64,000 nucleotides of DNA, from contig JAANDG010000124.1 in assembly GCA_036852015.1 (NCBI GenBank), positions 241,927-305,926 of the forward strand, in the 5' to 3' direction. Position 1 is the stretch's first letter. The number at the start of each line of letters is the position of its first letter. The notes beneath the pieces were generated by a model. That model did not search any database. It was given only the letters and a program-made list of their open reading frames with translations, and was not told the origin of the DNA. The position numbers and the translations under genes were made by a program. This document shows positions 1 to 12,621 of this stretch, piece after piece. The DNA is from Pelodera strongyloides (taxonomy: Eukaryota > Nematoda > Chromadorea > Rhabditida > Rhabditidae).

Positions 1-1729
1 AATATACACGACTGCCAAACAAACCCAGAACCCCAAACTTTATTTAAACACTAGTCTAATAAACTTCAACACAGTCTAGGGAAAACTCATTAGGTATTTA
101 CATATGTAGTACTACCAAAATAATATGCATTATCAACCAACAATTGTCAATGATCCTTTATTGAAAACCATACATAAAATCTATGATACAGAACACGGAA
201 CATATCCAGCAACAATTCCACTTCAAAAGATAACTTGTTAAGTAAATCGGCAAAATCGTGATGGGGTGTGGTAAGGGTTAAAAATGGGACGAAAAAACAA
301 TACTATCAAAAAACACTAGAACTCTGGGTTCTCCTGCTACGTCAACTGTCAAACAAAAAGAAGGAATAAAACAGAGTTCAAGCACACAACCTTGTAATTG
401 TATAAAAATATACTCGCACTAAAAAAAGATCATTCAGAGAGAGCTACAGTAACATCGGGACAGAACCTAAATGCAAAACTCCTACATTTTTAATTTTTAA
501 ATAATTAGTTGCTCTAGTAAATTATTAAGACAATACAATTCCCCGGAATCGACCTACACCGAAAATTGACAAGCAAATTAGCAAATAAATAAATATGCGT
601 GCACCAAGTAAAAAAAAAGGTAATAATCAGTGATAAACTCACTTTTTAGTTAGGGTACAGGTACAGGATGCAAACTTGTGTGGCAACAAATACTTTACAG
701 TAACGTTCCAATAAAAACCGAGTGTTATATGAAATAAGTAGTCGAAGAATATCGAAGAGTTACCAAGGAATATTAAAATTAAACTGAAAAGTGTTAAATA
801 AACTGGAGGAAACTAAATAAATGATGGTGAGATAAAGACAAAAACACAAACTTTCACAAAAAGCGGCAGTGTCTAGTAAACTGTCAAATACGAACAAAAA
901 AATGAACGAATAAAAAAGACAATGGTACAATCAAGTGTTTACGAAATAAATAAAACGTTATTTATAAGGCCAAGCTCTAACGCTTAGCAAAACAGTGAAA
1001 CTATGCAACTTCGCCGAAAAAAAGAGGAACACTAAACATTTTCCATCAACACTAATGGGAAACAAAATCAACAACATAGGCCTTATTCACCAAAAAGCAG
1101 GGAGCCCTCCCTGGAATGCCCAGGGAGCTAAACAGTGCGAAAGCAAAAGAGACTCAGGGCGCTCGTGAACCTAGGGAGAGCGCCCAGTGTGTTGGTGAAT
1201 ACGGCCTCAGTACCTGCGACAAATCTAAGCTTATGGCATTGAATATCGTATACAGATCGCCGCACAAAAATCTTAAGGTGAGATAACAAGCTAAGAAACT
1301 AGCAATGGGAAACAGTAACAAGAATACCAACTTAGGCCTTCTTTGCCAAAAACAGGGCATGGTTGTCCGCTATCGACACGGAAATGATCTTGAAACCATC
1401 CAAATGAGCTGATGTGACCTTTTCCGGGGAAGCAACAACCTAAACATGTTTATGCAAAACCCCCAACTTACATTGCAACTGCAACAGCTGCAAATGAATT
1501 GAACATATAGAAAAAATGCGTGCAATTGGCGCCCGCAAACAATCTATAAATATAAAGACTGCTATAAAGATATACTGATATGTTTGGTGTGTTGCGTGTT
1601 CTGATGAGTTCGGGCTAAGGATACCCGGATACCCGCAAAGCTGCTTATTCGAAAAGAAGAGTTAGTGACAATATTCAGCAGCATTTCAGCCTCAGATCGC
1701 GAAAATCAAATCCTCAATCTGGACATTAC
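1..1729. other. AT-rich region downstream of RCC1
   Basis: No coding exon with credible splice sites is visible on either strand. The stretch lies 3' of the RCC1 stop codon and may hold its 3' UTR. A minus-strand AATAAA (TTTATT near 38-44) is one possible polyadenylation signal, but it is far from the stop. The only recognisable element is the GGCCGTATTCACC-type MITE at 1076-1209. Confidence 0.6.
1076..1209. mobile_element. Family C MITE, copy 1
   Basis: Terminal inverted repeats built on AGGCCGTATTCACCAACA flank a short GC-richer core (CCAGGGAGCTAA, GAGATTCAGAGCGC). The left end here is degraded (AGGCCTTATTCACC). Other copies lie at 14450-14582, 35460-35601, 37633-37779, 40683-40797, 51413-51564 and 62839-62984. 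There is no coding capacity, so it is non-autonomous. Confidence 0.85.
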
Positions 1730-4700
1730 TTAAACACCACCAACCTTTTCATCATCATCCTTCAGTCCCAAGCCCAACTGGCCAGAAGTATCGCATCCCC
1801 ACGAATAGGCATTTCCGTCCTTAGTCCAGGCAATCGAGCATCCAAGTTTGGCAGTCACACCGGCAGACACCTCGCCGCCAAGCTCAACTTTCTGCAGCGC
1901 GTCGTATTTCCAGTGCTCCTGAATTCATTACAAATGACAAACAATTCGGGCGTTAAGCGGACCCCTTAAATTCACTCAGGAATGGAAGAAAACAAACAAA
2001 AGCTAGTCACCAAAAATAAGTAGCCAACCACACACGGCGCCCAATTCGTTTGTTAAATTGTATTGCTTGCATAAAGAGTTATATATACACTACATAAGCA
2101 AAGTATTCAATAGTGGATCGTGCTTAAAAAACATCACTTGATAAAACACAGTTATAAAATAACAATCTAACCTGATCTTGATTTCCCGTCCATGTTCCGA
2201 GACCAAGTGCATTGTCAGTGTTCTTGCCGATTCCGAACAAATTTCCGTCCTTGTCCCTAGCAATGACATGCTGAACTCCATCAAGGTTGGTGAAATCATG
2301 GCCGTCGAAGGCCGTAGCGTGCGTGGGCAACAGTACACGAAGCTCGCGATCATCAGCTTCAGCGGCCGCTGAAAAAAATATCATAAGTAACAATAAAATA
2401 AAAAGAAAATAATAATAATTAACAATAATAATAATAATAATAATTAATAATAATAACAATAATGATAATAATAGTCAAGTGTAAAAATGGAAAGAAAAAC
2501 AACCCCTAACGAATGGAATGGATAATCGACAACAAGTAGGATCAACCGCTTCCTATACAAAAAAGCCTAACGAGACCTAACAATAAGCTTTATACAAAAG
2601 CAATAATAAAGCACTCACCCTTATCTGCTTCCGCATCCTGAACGGGAATTCCAAGATGGCCAAAGTTGTTCAAACCAAAGGCGAAAATTCTAAAAGAGAA
2701 AGTTCTTAGTATAACAAGAAAAAAACAAAAAAGAACGCAGTTAGCTGTCAATACGATTCACAAAACAATAACTTCAAATTACAACTTGAAATTGTTTTAT
2801 TCATGGTCAGGCAGTAGTAACACTTAACATAAGCAGTCCGCATGAAAAAAATATCTGTCACATAAAAAGAAGCCCCTACCTTCCATCCTCAGCCTTGGCC
2901 ATCGTCCAGAATCCAGATGCATGCACATCACAGAGGTTGATCTTTTTGAATCCTCGTCCTTCGGTGAGAGAGACCACCAGGCTTCTGCCGCTCTCGTCAC
3001 ACATGTACTCTGAAAAGAAATAAAGTTCTATGGTACACTCTGACTGTCGTTGTTTACATTATTGACTTTGTACTATTATGCTATCCTAAATCCAGAGGGT
3101 CAGCCTAAGCATATGTTTTAATGATTAAATTAATACCAAAAGAAGGAATCTTTACAAAATGAAAGCCGAAAGCTATATACTAAATGAGTGTCGCAACTCA
3201 ACAAATGTTCTATAACACATAACAGATAACAGTAGAGTTTTTAAATTTTATATACAGAAAACTAGTGTAGACTAAGCAGTTTCACACGCAATAATACCCT
3301 CACATGGTCAAATCTCAAGCTCAAAGAAAAAAAAGGAATAAAAAAAATACATACTTGAACGAATATTTCCAGCTCTCATCGAGCGTCCAAGCTGTCCCAT
3401 ACTTCCATCGCCAAAGGTGAGCAAATCACCATCGGCTGAGAGCATTGCCAGGTGGTTTTCACCGGCCGCAATCTGCAATTGGAATAAAAACATCAATACA
3501 AACTCCTCATTTCCAACGACTCCCATATTCTACTACTGGGCATAAGCTTCCAAGATCAAGGAGAAGGAAAAATAAAACCAGTTAAATGTTAAATGAACAG
3601 AACAAGATAAATTCACAGAACGACCATTTTTATTACAACTAAAATCACGCTTGGAAAAAGCATCAGCAGCAGAAGTGCAAACAGACAGATACTTATCACA
3701 ATCACTAGAACCCCCCCCCCCATTACCTCAACAAGGTAAATTCACCGAACGACCATTTCTATTACAATGAAAATAACATTTAGAAAACGCATCAACAGCA
3801 GAAGTGCAAACAGATAGATACTTATCATCATTAGAACCCCTACCTTAACCATATGCCGACTCTTGTGATGAACCACCACAACAGGCGCAATCTTCATCTG
3901 GTGGAGCAGTGGATGCACGTCAATCAAGCCAGAGCTGTCCTAAAGCAAAACACTTGTTTTTGTTTTTTTTTTTAAACTAAAATTCATAACTATACAAAAC
4001 GTTATTTATTCACCTCTCATCTGCCAAGTGACTTAGCACACATTAGAAGGAAAATATGAAGAAAAATAATGCTCATAGTAAATATATAATCAAAATTTTA
4101 CCCCAAAAACATGGTCAAAATGGTGCACTGCACCGACAATCAGTCGAAAAAGCCCAAAATGCTAAAACAAAAAAGCAAACCCTGAGATTTCCCCATGCAA
4201 TGACGGAACCCAAGTCCGTAAGCGCTGCAGAGAATGATGCTCCGGCGGTGATTTGGATAATCTAAAGGAAATACAAGCCTTTTACACACAATAAAAATAA
4301 AACACGCGGATAGGAAATGAACCGAGTTACGCAATTTAACCTCCCACCCCCCACCCAACACAAAATAAGAGTGAGAAAACTGAAAACGATCATTCGCCTC
4401 ACTGGCAAAAAAATACTCGTCAGAAACTAAATAAACTGCTTAAACCGGCAACTATATATGACAGTCATTATCACGCTTTGCATTTGCTTAACTGTCCAAA
4501 GAAAACTCTCTATATTATCTTGCTCTGTATGCTATATTCTACCAAGGCAAAGGCACTAAGCAGTCTAAGCACTAACCTTTCCCTCCTTCTCGAGTTCTGG
4601 TGCAAACACAATTTTGACAAATTCGTCGGTTGATCCCTCAGGTTCCACACCTTCCCCAGGCACTGTTCCTAAAATATATTTATTATGAAGACGCTCCACA

Positions 4701-7700
4701 CCGAACCCCCCCCCCCCCTGTCTTAATTGAATCTAACTGCTATTGATGTATTGGTCTAGCCTTAAAAATACAAAATTCAAAACCTGATGCATTTTAATTG
4801 AAAAATAAGTTTCTCAGATCAAGACCAGTGATTTTTTTCATCTGGACAACTACAAAATGAAACGTTTTTCCTACATCCAAAACAAATAATTATTTCAGAC
4901 GATTGCGCACAATATCTTCCCTAATGATAAACACATAACATACACACACATAATTTATATTCCCTAATAATAAAGACACACAAAAAACGCAAACGAAAGA
5001 ACATACCCTTCTCGTTAATTCCGCAGGTATAGACAGTTCCATCATCGGTGAGGAGGAGTGAATGAACACCGCCGGCACACACCTAAACACGTTTTCTATA
5101 CAAAAACCTCTACTAACAAACAAACGAACGACTAATAAGGAATACAGATTACTGACTCTACGCTGGCTTTCAGCATACTAGCTCCCAGGAGAATAACAAG
5201 GCAAGCATACACCGAACAGGTTGCTAAGCAAGCCATACATCCAAAGACAGAAAACAAAATGTTAATGTTTTACTTTAAAAAGTGCTGGACCCTTTTCTGT
5301 TTCAGAAAAATATTCCTTCAGGTTTCAAGAAAAAATTCAAGTAACGTTGCGCTGACCATTTCCTTATGTGCCATGTCATGCCATTCGCGTAAAAACCTGA
5401 GACCATATTCACCACTAAATTCCCCACTGGGAATTTCCCGTCTTTTTCTCTGCGTATCTCACATTAGAATGCTATTTTCTGTCCCCGGGGAATATTTCCG
5501 CAAGGGAATCGGAGTAGTGAATATGGCCTCTGGAGTCCCACAAATAAGAAACAATTTTAAAGCACATAGTTTCGTGTTCCGTCATATAAAAAATATACAT
5601 CATGATCAAAGATAGATCACCTGGACAACTTTGAGCTCGAGTTCCTCAACAACGTCCACCTTTCTGGGTTTCTTTGTGGTCGATCTGCCCGGATGTCCCA
5701 GTTGGTCACCTTCACCACATGACAGGACACGGTCACCGGCTTCACGATCGCCAAAGAAATGTTCCCAAGTCAGTTTCGACTTGGTAACAACTGCACCTAA
5801 AAGCAAATAGCTGATTTTTGTCATAAATCATGAGCGTCATTAATCAAACTAAAACTGGGTGCCCACCGCAGCGTCGCAATCAATTACTCAAAATTCACAT
5901 TACTAATTATACCAATAATAAGCACAAAAATGAAACACACACATAAAGATTTCCCGGACCACAAGGCATCGCACCAAAGAGTGTCTCTTCTTTCTGTTTC
6001 TTGTCTGTATTATGCAAAACTATTTTTATAACAGAAAAAACCTACGTTTGGCTGGGGTTCTTCTCGGAGTCCTGGGTGCAGCTTTAGCTGCTTGCTTCTG
6101 TGGTGTTTGTGATGCCTCTGGCTGCTCGTCGCCCTTCCGCTTTCTTCCCCGCTTGCCTGTCGCAGGAGCTGGAGCATCCACTGGGGGCTGCGCTGGTGCT
6201 ACGCGCTTTGGTCGTCCACGACCACGTGTGGCCGCCTTCTAGAATTGAACTCATGAATATATGTCATTGTCAATCATTGTTAACCACCAAGGAAAAAGCG
6301 ACCGGACAAATTTTTATCATTTGTCCTGTCCCGTTCCCTTTAGTTAATGGACACCGTTTATTAGCATAACTGAAATATACAACATTTGGAATAGGTCTCG
6401 GAATTTATGTGTGCGTTATCACGCTACAATTTACGCAAACAGCCCTGCGTCGTTAAAGGGAATATGTAAGCCCTTTTTGAAGTTAAGCTGTGTCGATAGA
6501 ATGTGTGTTGCCCATTAAGGAAATAATAACAAAAGTTGTCTACAATTACCCACTTAATAGAAAATCAATTACAAAGCTCGCCTTTTCCATAGTAAACGCT
6601 AATTTGGAACCCTTGCATAAATTTGGGTCTGATTGAATAAATTTCAGTTTAAATCGGCAAATAGCAAGATTCAAGATGCAGCGCATTCCAATTTCGTATT
6701 TACATATTCAGTCGCCTATTTAAATTAACGTCTGGTATGGAAACGCTAGTTTCGCTTTTTTTTTTGCTCATTTTGAGTGCCTACATATTCGCTTTAAGCT
6801 CCTCAAAATCACATAAATACATTTGGTAGGAAACGCCCCTTCGGCTCCTCAAAAATCGTTAGCATAAACAAATACCTCAGGCTCCTTGTCGGACTTATCG
6901 CTCTGATCTTCGTCCATCTTTTCATCATCAGCTTTCTCTTCTTGAGCTTCCTTCTCCATATTATCGTCAGCGTTCTTCGGTTCAGCATCTTCTTCGCTCT
7001 TTTCATCGTGAGCCTGTGCCGTCTGCTCCCTCACTTCTTGCTCCTTCTCTTTCTCTTCTTGCTCCTTGTCTGCCTTCTCTTTCTCTTCTTGCTCCCTCTC
7101 TGCCTTATTTTTCTCTGTCCTCTCTTTCTCTTCTTGTTTCTTGTCTGCCTTCTCTTTAGCCGCCTGAGCCTTCGTTATCTTCTACAACAAATATGATTCA
7201 GATTCTTTAGCTGAGGTTCAAGGTAGTGCATGGAATCGCAAGTCTCACAATAGAGGACTCATGTAGTCAGCTGTTGGCGAGCCAACCTGATCTAATGACA
7301 AAAAATAGTATCACAGTTCAAACGCCAAAGGGGATTAACGGTAAAGTAGAAATGAGGATGTGGATTATTAATGGCGCGTTCGGGATGCTCTTTCCGAAAG
7401 GTTCTCATGCAATTTCATCCTTCGGGATGGACATTTTGGAAACGTTCCAATGCTTGGAGAAAACAAAAAACACAGTATGTTTATTAGCATGCAAACCATG
7501 CTAATTTGTACTTTTCCATGCTAATTCATACTGTATTTCTTACTTTCTCCACGCATTAGAACGTTTCCAAAATATCCATCCCGAACGACGAATTTGCATC
7601 AGAAACTTTCGGAAAACTCATCCAGAACGAACACGCAATAAGACACGGACTGTATTTAACAAAGATATATATATATATCCATGGAAAACCAATAGACCTA

Positions 7701-8856
7701 AATAGCAAACGTCTATCCCAAAGACCTAAATAGCAACGTATTAGCACGAGCAATAGTGCACAGTTAGCACCAAAAGAGAGCTAATTGTGTCTAGTTTGGT
7801 GTCTATTGGCGTGTGATTTGGTGCTAACTGCGTACTATTGCTCGTGCTAATACGTTGCTATTTAGGTCTATGTACTAGACCTGGTCTATTCATTTTGTGT
7901 GTAGCTATAAACTAACTAACAGCCATAGACTTAGGAAACGTATTCAACGGTTAAAAACGCGTGAATTACCAATTGCTTAAATATAAACGACAATATATGT
8001 GCTAATATATAAACGATAAAAGGACAAGGTTCATGAAAGAACCTGGAACCTGGTTTGATTAATAATAATAATATTAATAATAAACAAAAAAAAACAATAA
8101 AAGTAATGAAGAGTTACACAAAATGCTGTAGTTTGACTTAACACGTAACCTGACACTAAAAGAATTGAGTGCTGTAACATAACTATAAGAGCAAACCTTA
8201 GCCTGTGCTGCTTCAAGTGCTTCGTCTCTTGCTTTTTCAATTGCTTCCATTTTTTCAAAAATAGCTTCATCTGACTAAATAAGTGGTGGTATTATCTTCA
8301 AAATACATAATCGGTGATGAACCCATAAGCCGCGTTCGAGTTGGGAAAAGTTGTGGAATTCCGGAATTGCACCGTTCGAGATGGGACACCGGAAACGTAA
8401 ATGTTTTTTCCGCTATTTAACCCCCAACCGTCGGGCTCAAGCGTCATTTTTTGCTCCTGCAGTGGTTAAAAATATAATCCCACAACGATTCCACTACGGT
8501 ATTTTTGCTTTTCCACGCACGTTTTTCCGTCCAACTCGAACGGTGGAATTCCGGAATTCCACCGACTTTTCCCCAACTCGAACGCGGCTATACAACAAAT
8601 TCAACAAGATATTTCCCAGCCAACAGTAATTCCACGAGTTTAAAAAAAATCGCTTGAATAGTTGAACTGCAGCAGATTGGGCCGGATACGCACACAAAAT
8701 GAGGGTAAAATTGCAAAATACAGCACCTAATATATAACCACCCCACAAATAAAAAAATACCTCTGTGTTTTGAGTAGGGTTAGTTTCGGAGTTATTGTCA
8801 GAAGAGCTATCAGAAGAGCCAGTTTCCATTGGCACAGTGGTGGTCTCCTCTGACAT
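1730..8856 (-). CDS. RCC1: RCC1, Ran guanine-nucleotide exchange factor, 14 exons
   Basis: Exons (minus): 8761-8856, 8197-8274, 6876-7181, 6046-6238, 5621-5796, 5007-5082, 4577-4668, 4181-4261, 3844-3939, 3355-3472, 2880-3009, 2619-2689, 2172-2368, 1730-1918. They sum to 1899 nt, in phase throughout, giving 632 residues. The C-terminal ~400 residues carry RCC1 propeller repeats, for example [71 protein letters not shown] and [18 protein letters not shown]1 loads GTP on Ran at chromatin and so sets the gradient for nuclear transport and spindle assembly. Residues 1-~160 are a charged Lys/Glu-rich, probably coiled extension, followed by an Arg/Lys/Pro-rich tract (TRGRGRPKR) that resembles a DNA-binding or nuclear-localisation segment. 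Vertebrate RCC1 is about 420 residues, so the extension is unusual. AG directly precedes the ATG. Confidence 0.97.
2405..2462. repeat. AAT microsatellite in RCC1 intron
   Basis: A run of AAT/AAC trinucleotides lies just upstream (minus sense) of the exon at 2172-2368. It is simple-sequence DNA with no coding sense. Confidence 0.9.
3604..3844. repeat. Tandem duplication, ~120 bp, in RCC1 intron
   Basis: The block 3604-3722 (AACGACCATTTTTATTACAA to GAACCCCCCC) is repeated with about 85-90% identity at 3731-3844. The second copy ends at the donor of exon 3844-3939. The first copy contains a C10 tract and a decayed copy of the same ACCT donor context. Confidence 0.85.
5397..5530. mobile_element. 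Family C-prime MITE in RCC1 intron
   Basis: Termini GAGACCATATTCACCACT and AGTGAATATGGCCTCTGG are inverted repeats related to family C, but the core differs (CCCCACTGGGAATT). A close relative lies at 52087-52204. Confidence 0.75.
6453..6797. mobile_element. TTAA element, family N, copy 1 (RCC1 intron)
   Basis: It starts TTAAAGGGAATATGTA and ends CTACATATTCGCTTTAA, with imperfect long inverted arms. The second copy at 36473-36837 is in the opposite orientation. Both are bounded by TTAA. Confidence 0.8.
7373..7637. mobile_element. Family F palindromic element (RCC1 intron)
   Basis: Inverted arms pair GCGCGTTCGGGATG and GGGATGGACATTTTGGAAA with TTTCCAAAATATCCATCCC and CCAGAACGAACACGC. A second internal pair (CAGTATG, ATTAGCATG) surrounds the centre. 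It has no coding capacity. Confidence 0.7.
7722..7870. mobile_element. Family G snapback hairpin (RCC1 intron)
   Basis: Left arm AGACCTAAATAGCAACGTA followed by TTAGCACGAGCAATAG is mirrored by CTATTGCTCGTGCTAA then TACGTTGCTATTTAGGTCT. A partial extra left end lies at 7693-7709. Confidence 0.8.
8327..8589. mobile_element. Family K TIR element (first RCC1 intron)
   Basis: Inverted termini AGCCGCGTTCGAGTTGGG and CCCAACTCGAACGCGGCT are flanked by TA on both sides. A subterminal GTGGAATTCCGGAATT is repeated in inverse orientation. The TA flanks suggest a Tc1/mariner-type target, unlike the TTAA families. Confidence 0.75.
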
Positions 8857-9772
8857 CTTAAACAGAGAAAAATCGAATAGAGGATGAAAAAAATATCCAC
8901 ACAATAGGAATAAGACGTAAACATTTCTTATTGTAAACACGTATTAGCCAGAATTTCACTATTACGATAGATCCGACAGATCCGCTAAAATAATACAATA
9001 TATGAACACTTTATTCAGTGTACACCGAAGTAAAGCGGAAGACAAAAAAACGACAACAATAATATAACAACAACAACAAAACAAATAAAAATGAGAGTAA
9101 CAAAGCGCATATAACAAGCGACAAAAACTATGTACAACAATGGAATGAAGGTACATGTGAATAACTAAGGGTGAATGTTTCTATTTGCTACTTCATAAAG
9201 CTCGATTAGATCAAGCTCGTCAATGCGGGTTTTAAACGAATCAACGGAACGGAATAAATAAAAAGTCTGTTCCGTCGTTTCCAAGGATACACACATTCTA
9301 GATACAAAAAAAACGACCGGGAAAATACAAAAAAAAAGATAATTATGGGGGATTATACAATAAAAAAAAACAGAAAAAGCATGAGGTCAATAAACTGCAG
9401 TAAATAAACGGAGAAGATCGAAATAAAAATACAGCTCAAAAATTTCGTATTTGAAAAAAGTCTTCATGGTATGGTATGACAGACTACGATACAAATACGA
9501 TGCCAAATAGCGTGCCCAAAATCGAATGGTCACAGATTAGAGATACGAAAAGAGACGAGAGTCAGAGAAAACTTTACGTACCACGTAGGGGTAAACAATG
9601 ATAAAGTACAAAACAACAGAACAAAACGAACCTAGTGTTTTCTTTCGTTGCGGGAATGAGGAGAACTGAGATCAGTTGGTATATTAAATGAAAATTTCTT
9701 GGCCTTATTTTTTTTTGTGAATACCACTTGACATACAATCATCACACATAGACTTAAGCATGTAGAATCCAG

Positions 9773-9952
9773 AGGCCGTATTCACCACTCCGTTTACCCC
9801 TGGAGAAAACTGTCTCTCGGAGAAAATTTACCTAGAAAGCGAGATTATGTCACAAAATTTGCATTCACTACTCACTCTCCTTCCCGAAAAATGCGTTCCA
9901 AAAGTTTTGTCTCTAGAGAAATGTTTACCCTTGAGTGGTGAATACGGCCTCA
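9773..9952. mobile_element. Family C-prime MITE beside the SINE
   Basis: It starts GAGGCCGTATTCACCACT and ends AGTGGTGAATACGGCCTCA. The inner arms (CCCCTGGAGAAAA, TCTAGAGAAATG) are only weakly paired. Its right end touches the 3' end of the SINE. Confidence 0.75.
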
Positions 9953-10208
9953 GGGTCCCGTTTGCTCTCGAAGTCGGGGATCTTCATTTTTAGCTCCAAT
10001 CCAAGGAGGTGTCTCTTAGCCGATGTGTCCCATAAAGTTAAGTAGACGGTAGACGGCAAAGAAGATAATACAGAGCGAAAGGTCCGTCCTAAGGCTAGGC
10101 AAGGGGAGCGCCTTAACTTTATTCCCGACGCCGTGGCATGTTTGCAAGATGGTAGCACTGGGCGGGATTCGAACCCGGGTCGTATGGGTGAGAGACGAGA
10201 ACTTTGCC
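9950..10208 (-). mobile_element. tRNA-derived SINE
   Basis: On the minus strand the element opens at 10208 with GGGGCGTCGTGGC. A pol III A box (TGGCTCACTGG) follows, and about 40 nt later a B box (GGTTCGAATCC). This head resembles a tRNA, but the acceptor arm does not pair and no clean anticodon arm forms. About 170 nt of unrelated body follows (GGACACATCGGCTAAGAG, CACCTCCTTGGATTGG). Head plus body is standard SINE structure. No coding sequence or poly(A) is seen, and the 3' end meets a MITE. Confidence 0.7.
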
Positions 10209-11500
10209 AGTGAGCCACGACGCCCCTTAATACAATTACAAAACAAAAAATACCACAAGGCCTAAGAGAACACAACAACGGAAAGAAACATTGTAAGCCA
10301 CTAAAATTCCTCTTCGAATTTTCGCAAAACGAGCCTAATTGTGAGTTGCCAAAATATTAGTTATTACGGCAAAAATGCAATCTGTCTCACTCAAAATCAA
10401 CGAGATCGATTTTGGTAATTTTCACTGAATTTTGCAGCTAGTGCTGTTGAAATTAAATAAATCTTCTTTTTCGCACACATTCATGCATATAATACAAGAT
10501 AATACCGATAATTAGAATAAATAATGAAATAAGCTAGCATCGTGCATGTGATGCCCATCACGATGAGACAAATTTATTAAATATCGATTTAACTTAAAAT
10601 GATATTTGTGCATATGTTTGACAAATGCAAAAAAGTTAGGGAAGCAGTACCGGTACGGTAGCTTAGTTGCTCAAAACGACATGTTTTCCATAGCTCTAAA
10701 AAAATTTGTGAACAGATTTCTTGGAACCATTTTTATGAGTTGTCGCTGGCGGAAACACTGCGTTGGGCCTTGTTAAATCACAGTATTATTGATAAATACT
10801 GATTTAATTAGAAAAACTTAGAGACAACATGCGAGATCTCGCCTTACTGTTGCCTTTTTTATGCAATAAAGTATTATTTCATCAGCAATTCATTTGGCAC
10901 AAATCATGGTGATAAGAATTTCGCCATCAAAATTAGGATTTTTGTAGTACAAAACTTAGCGTCACATCTTGGACAACGAATGAAATTGACCATCTCCGAA
11001 TCCGACGATAATTGTATAAATATGACCGGTTAACGACCATGGTGACGACGGTTTTCGAGAAAAAAATGGTCGCCATCACCAAGGCATAAGTTTGCACATA
11101 CTTGTTCAGTTCCATGAATATTTTTAGTACACGAAGGGTTGGATACCGTAGTCTCATTTTATTCTGCCGACGATATTCGAGGAAGATTAAGTATAAAGGT
11201 TAACAGTACGCAAGCTGTGCATTCAACCCCAAAACTAGGATGGGGCGCGGCGAAACAATTTGTGTGGGTCTTTATATCTGCGCGCACCTCGCCCAGAGTT
11301 CGCCAGAATCTCGCCAGCTTCTCGATAGGGTACTGAGCACCCTTTCGCGGCATCCTCGCGGAGCCGCCGCGCACCCTTACAGCTGGTGTTGCTGGTTTCT
11401 AACACCTGCTTTCGCAGAACTGCGATTTTGGGTATATTAGTTGGGGCTCGAAAATCCTCTTTTCAACTGCCTTTTTTTTATTTATGAATACCACTTTATT

Positions 11501-11501
<1 letters not shown>

Positions 11502-11543
<42 letters not shown>

Positions 11544-11617
11544 ATGGGAAACCAAAAACCCCGATTTCGCCCCGATCAAGTCCCTCAAAACATCGGGGTT
11601 GATCGGGGCGAAATCGG
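11502..11617. repeat. 41-nt A tract followed by a short hairpin
   Basis: An uninterrupted run of about 41 A is followed at 11560-11617 by a palindrome whose arms CCGATTTCGCCCCGATCAA and TTGATCGGGGCGAAATCGG are nearly perfect. The A tract could be a retroposon tail or a slipped homopolymer. Confidence 0.8.
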
Positions 11618-12221
11618 TGTGTTCACTTTCCTGTGTAGCTTGTACATTGTGCTTTAATCTCTGCGTTTTTAGTGCAATCTCCAAGTCTATTCTAGTTTTT
11701 TGCTTCCAAAATTCCAGTCTGAACCAGTATCTAGACATCTAAACGAAGCGCTTTCGTAAGGAAGAAAGCAGACTTTTATCTACAGATCGGATGTACGATA
11801 AGTGAAAATGCAAGCCTGAGGGCAGGCTCACAGTCTCACAATAACTCCAGTCAATTTTCACCTTCTTTATTGATTATTCTTTTCTTTTTTTTATTCTGGT
11901 AATAAAAAGTACTTTTAATTTAATTTAAGGGTTTGTTTTGATTATTGTTTGTTTTGTAGAGAAGCATGTCAATCAAAGGTTTGATGTATTTCGGCTAAAT
12001 TCAAGGGTTACATTGTTACAGGCTCCATTTTTTCGTGAAAAATAAATAAATAAACTCTGTCCTTGAATAAACTCAGTCTGGACAATATGTGTTATGAAAT
12101 TGAAATCTACTCTCCTTACTTATTCAACATACTCATACATTACATTCCAATAAAAATATCAACTTTTCTCAAAGAACGTGAAAATAATAATAATAATAAA
12201 GTAAGGAAGTCGAATTTCATA

Positions 12222-12621
12222 TTAAAGGAGGAGGCTCACGAGAATGAAGTGCTCAAATAGTTTCCTTTTATCGAAGGATAATGGGTTTATCTTCCAATAA
12301 ACAAGCATTATAAGGTTCAGCGCTTTAGTTTGGAGGAGAAGTCAAATAAAATAACCCATCGTATGCAAGGTAGACTTCAAAGCTAAACATGCAAATTTAC
12401 AAGTCATTTTGCAAGCCAACACAAAATTTCCATGCCCACTATGGAAATCAACCATTTACTACGATTCAAAATTTTGATAGAATTCATAGTTTTATATTGA
12501 TTTGCTCCTTCCAATTAAAAGCTTTTGCTTTGTAAAGTATGTCTTTCGAAATTTAATACCATCCTATTTCGATAAAAGGAAACTATTTGAGCACTTCATT
12601 CTCGTGAGCCTCCTCCTTTAA
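12222..12621. mobile_element. TTAA element, family D, copy 1
   Basis: It starts TTAAAGGAGGAGGCTCACG and ends CGTGAGCCTCCTCCTTTAA. Arms continue inward (AATGAAGTGCTCAAATAG; mirrored CTATTTGAGCACTTCATT). The right TTAA (12618-12621) is also the left TTAA of the next element. A partial copy starts at 63400. Confidence 0.85.

Larger units (their letters stand above)
8857..12221. other. Intergenic region between divergent RCC1 and CRAL-TRIO genes
   Basis: I find no gene here. It should hold both promoters, but no TATA box or initiator can be assigned with confidence. It contains a family C-prime MITE, a tRNA-derived SINE and an A-tract with a hairpin (listed separately). A GC-richer patch at 11210-11400 has no supported function. 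Confidence 0.6.

Noticed and set aside
6012..6369. Plus-strand open frames over 6012-6369
   Set aside because: They are antisense shadows of the RCC1 basic-tract exon 6046-6238.
10133..10208. A functional tRNA gene on the minus strand
   Set aside because: A and B boxes are good, but the acceptor arms do not pair and the anticodon arm is not formed; SINE head fits better.
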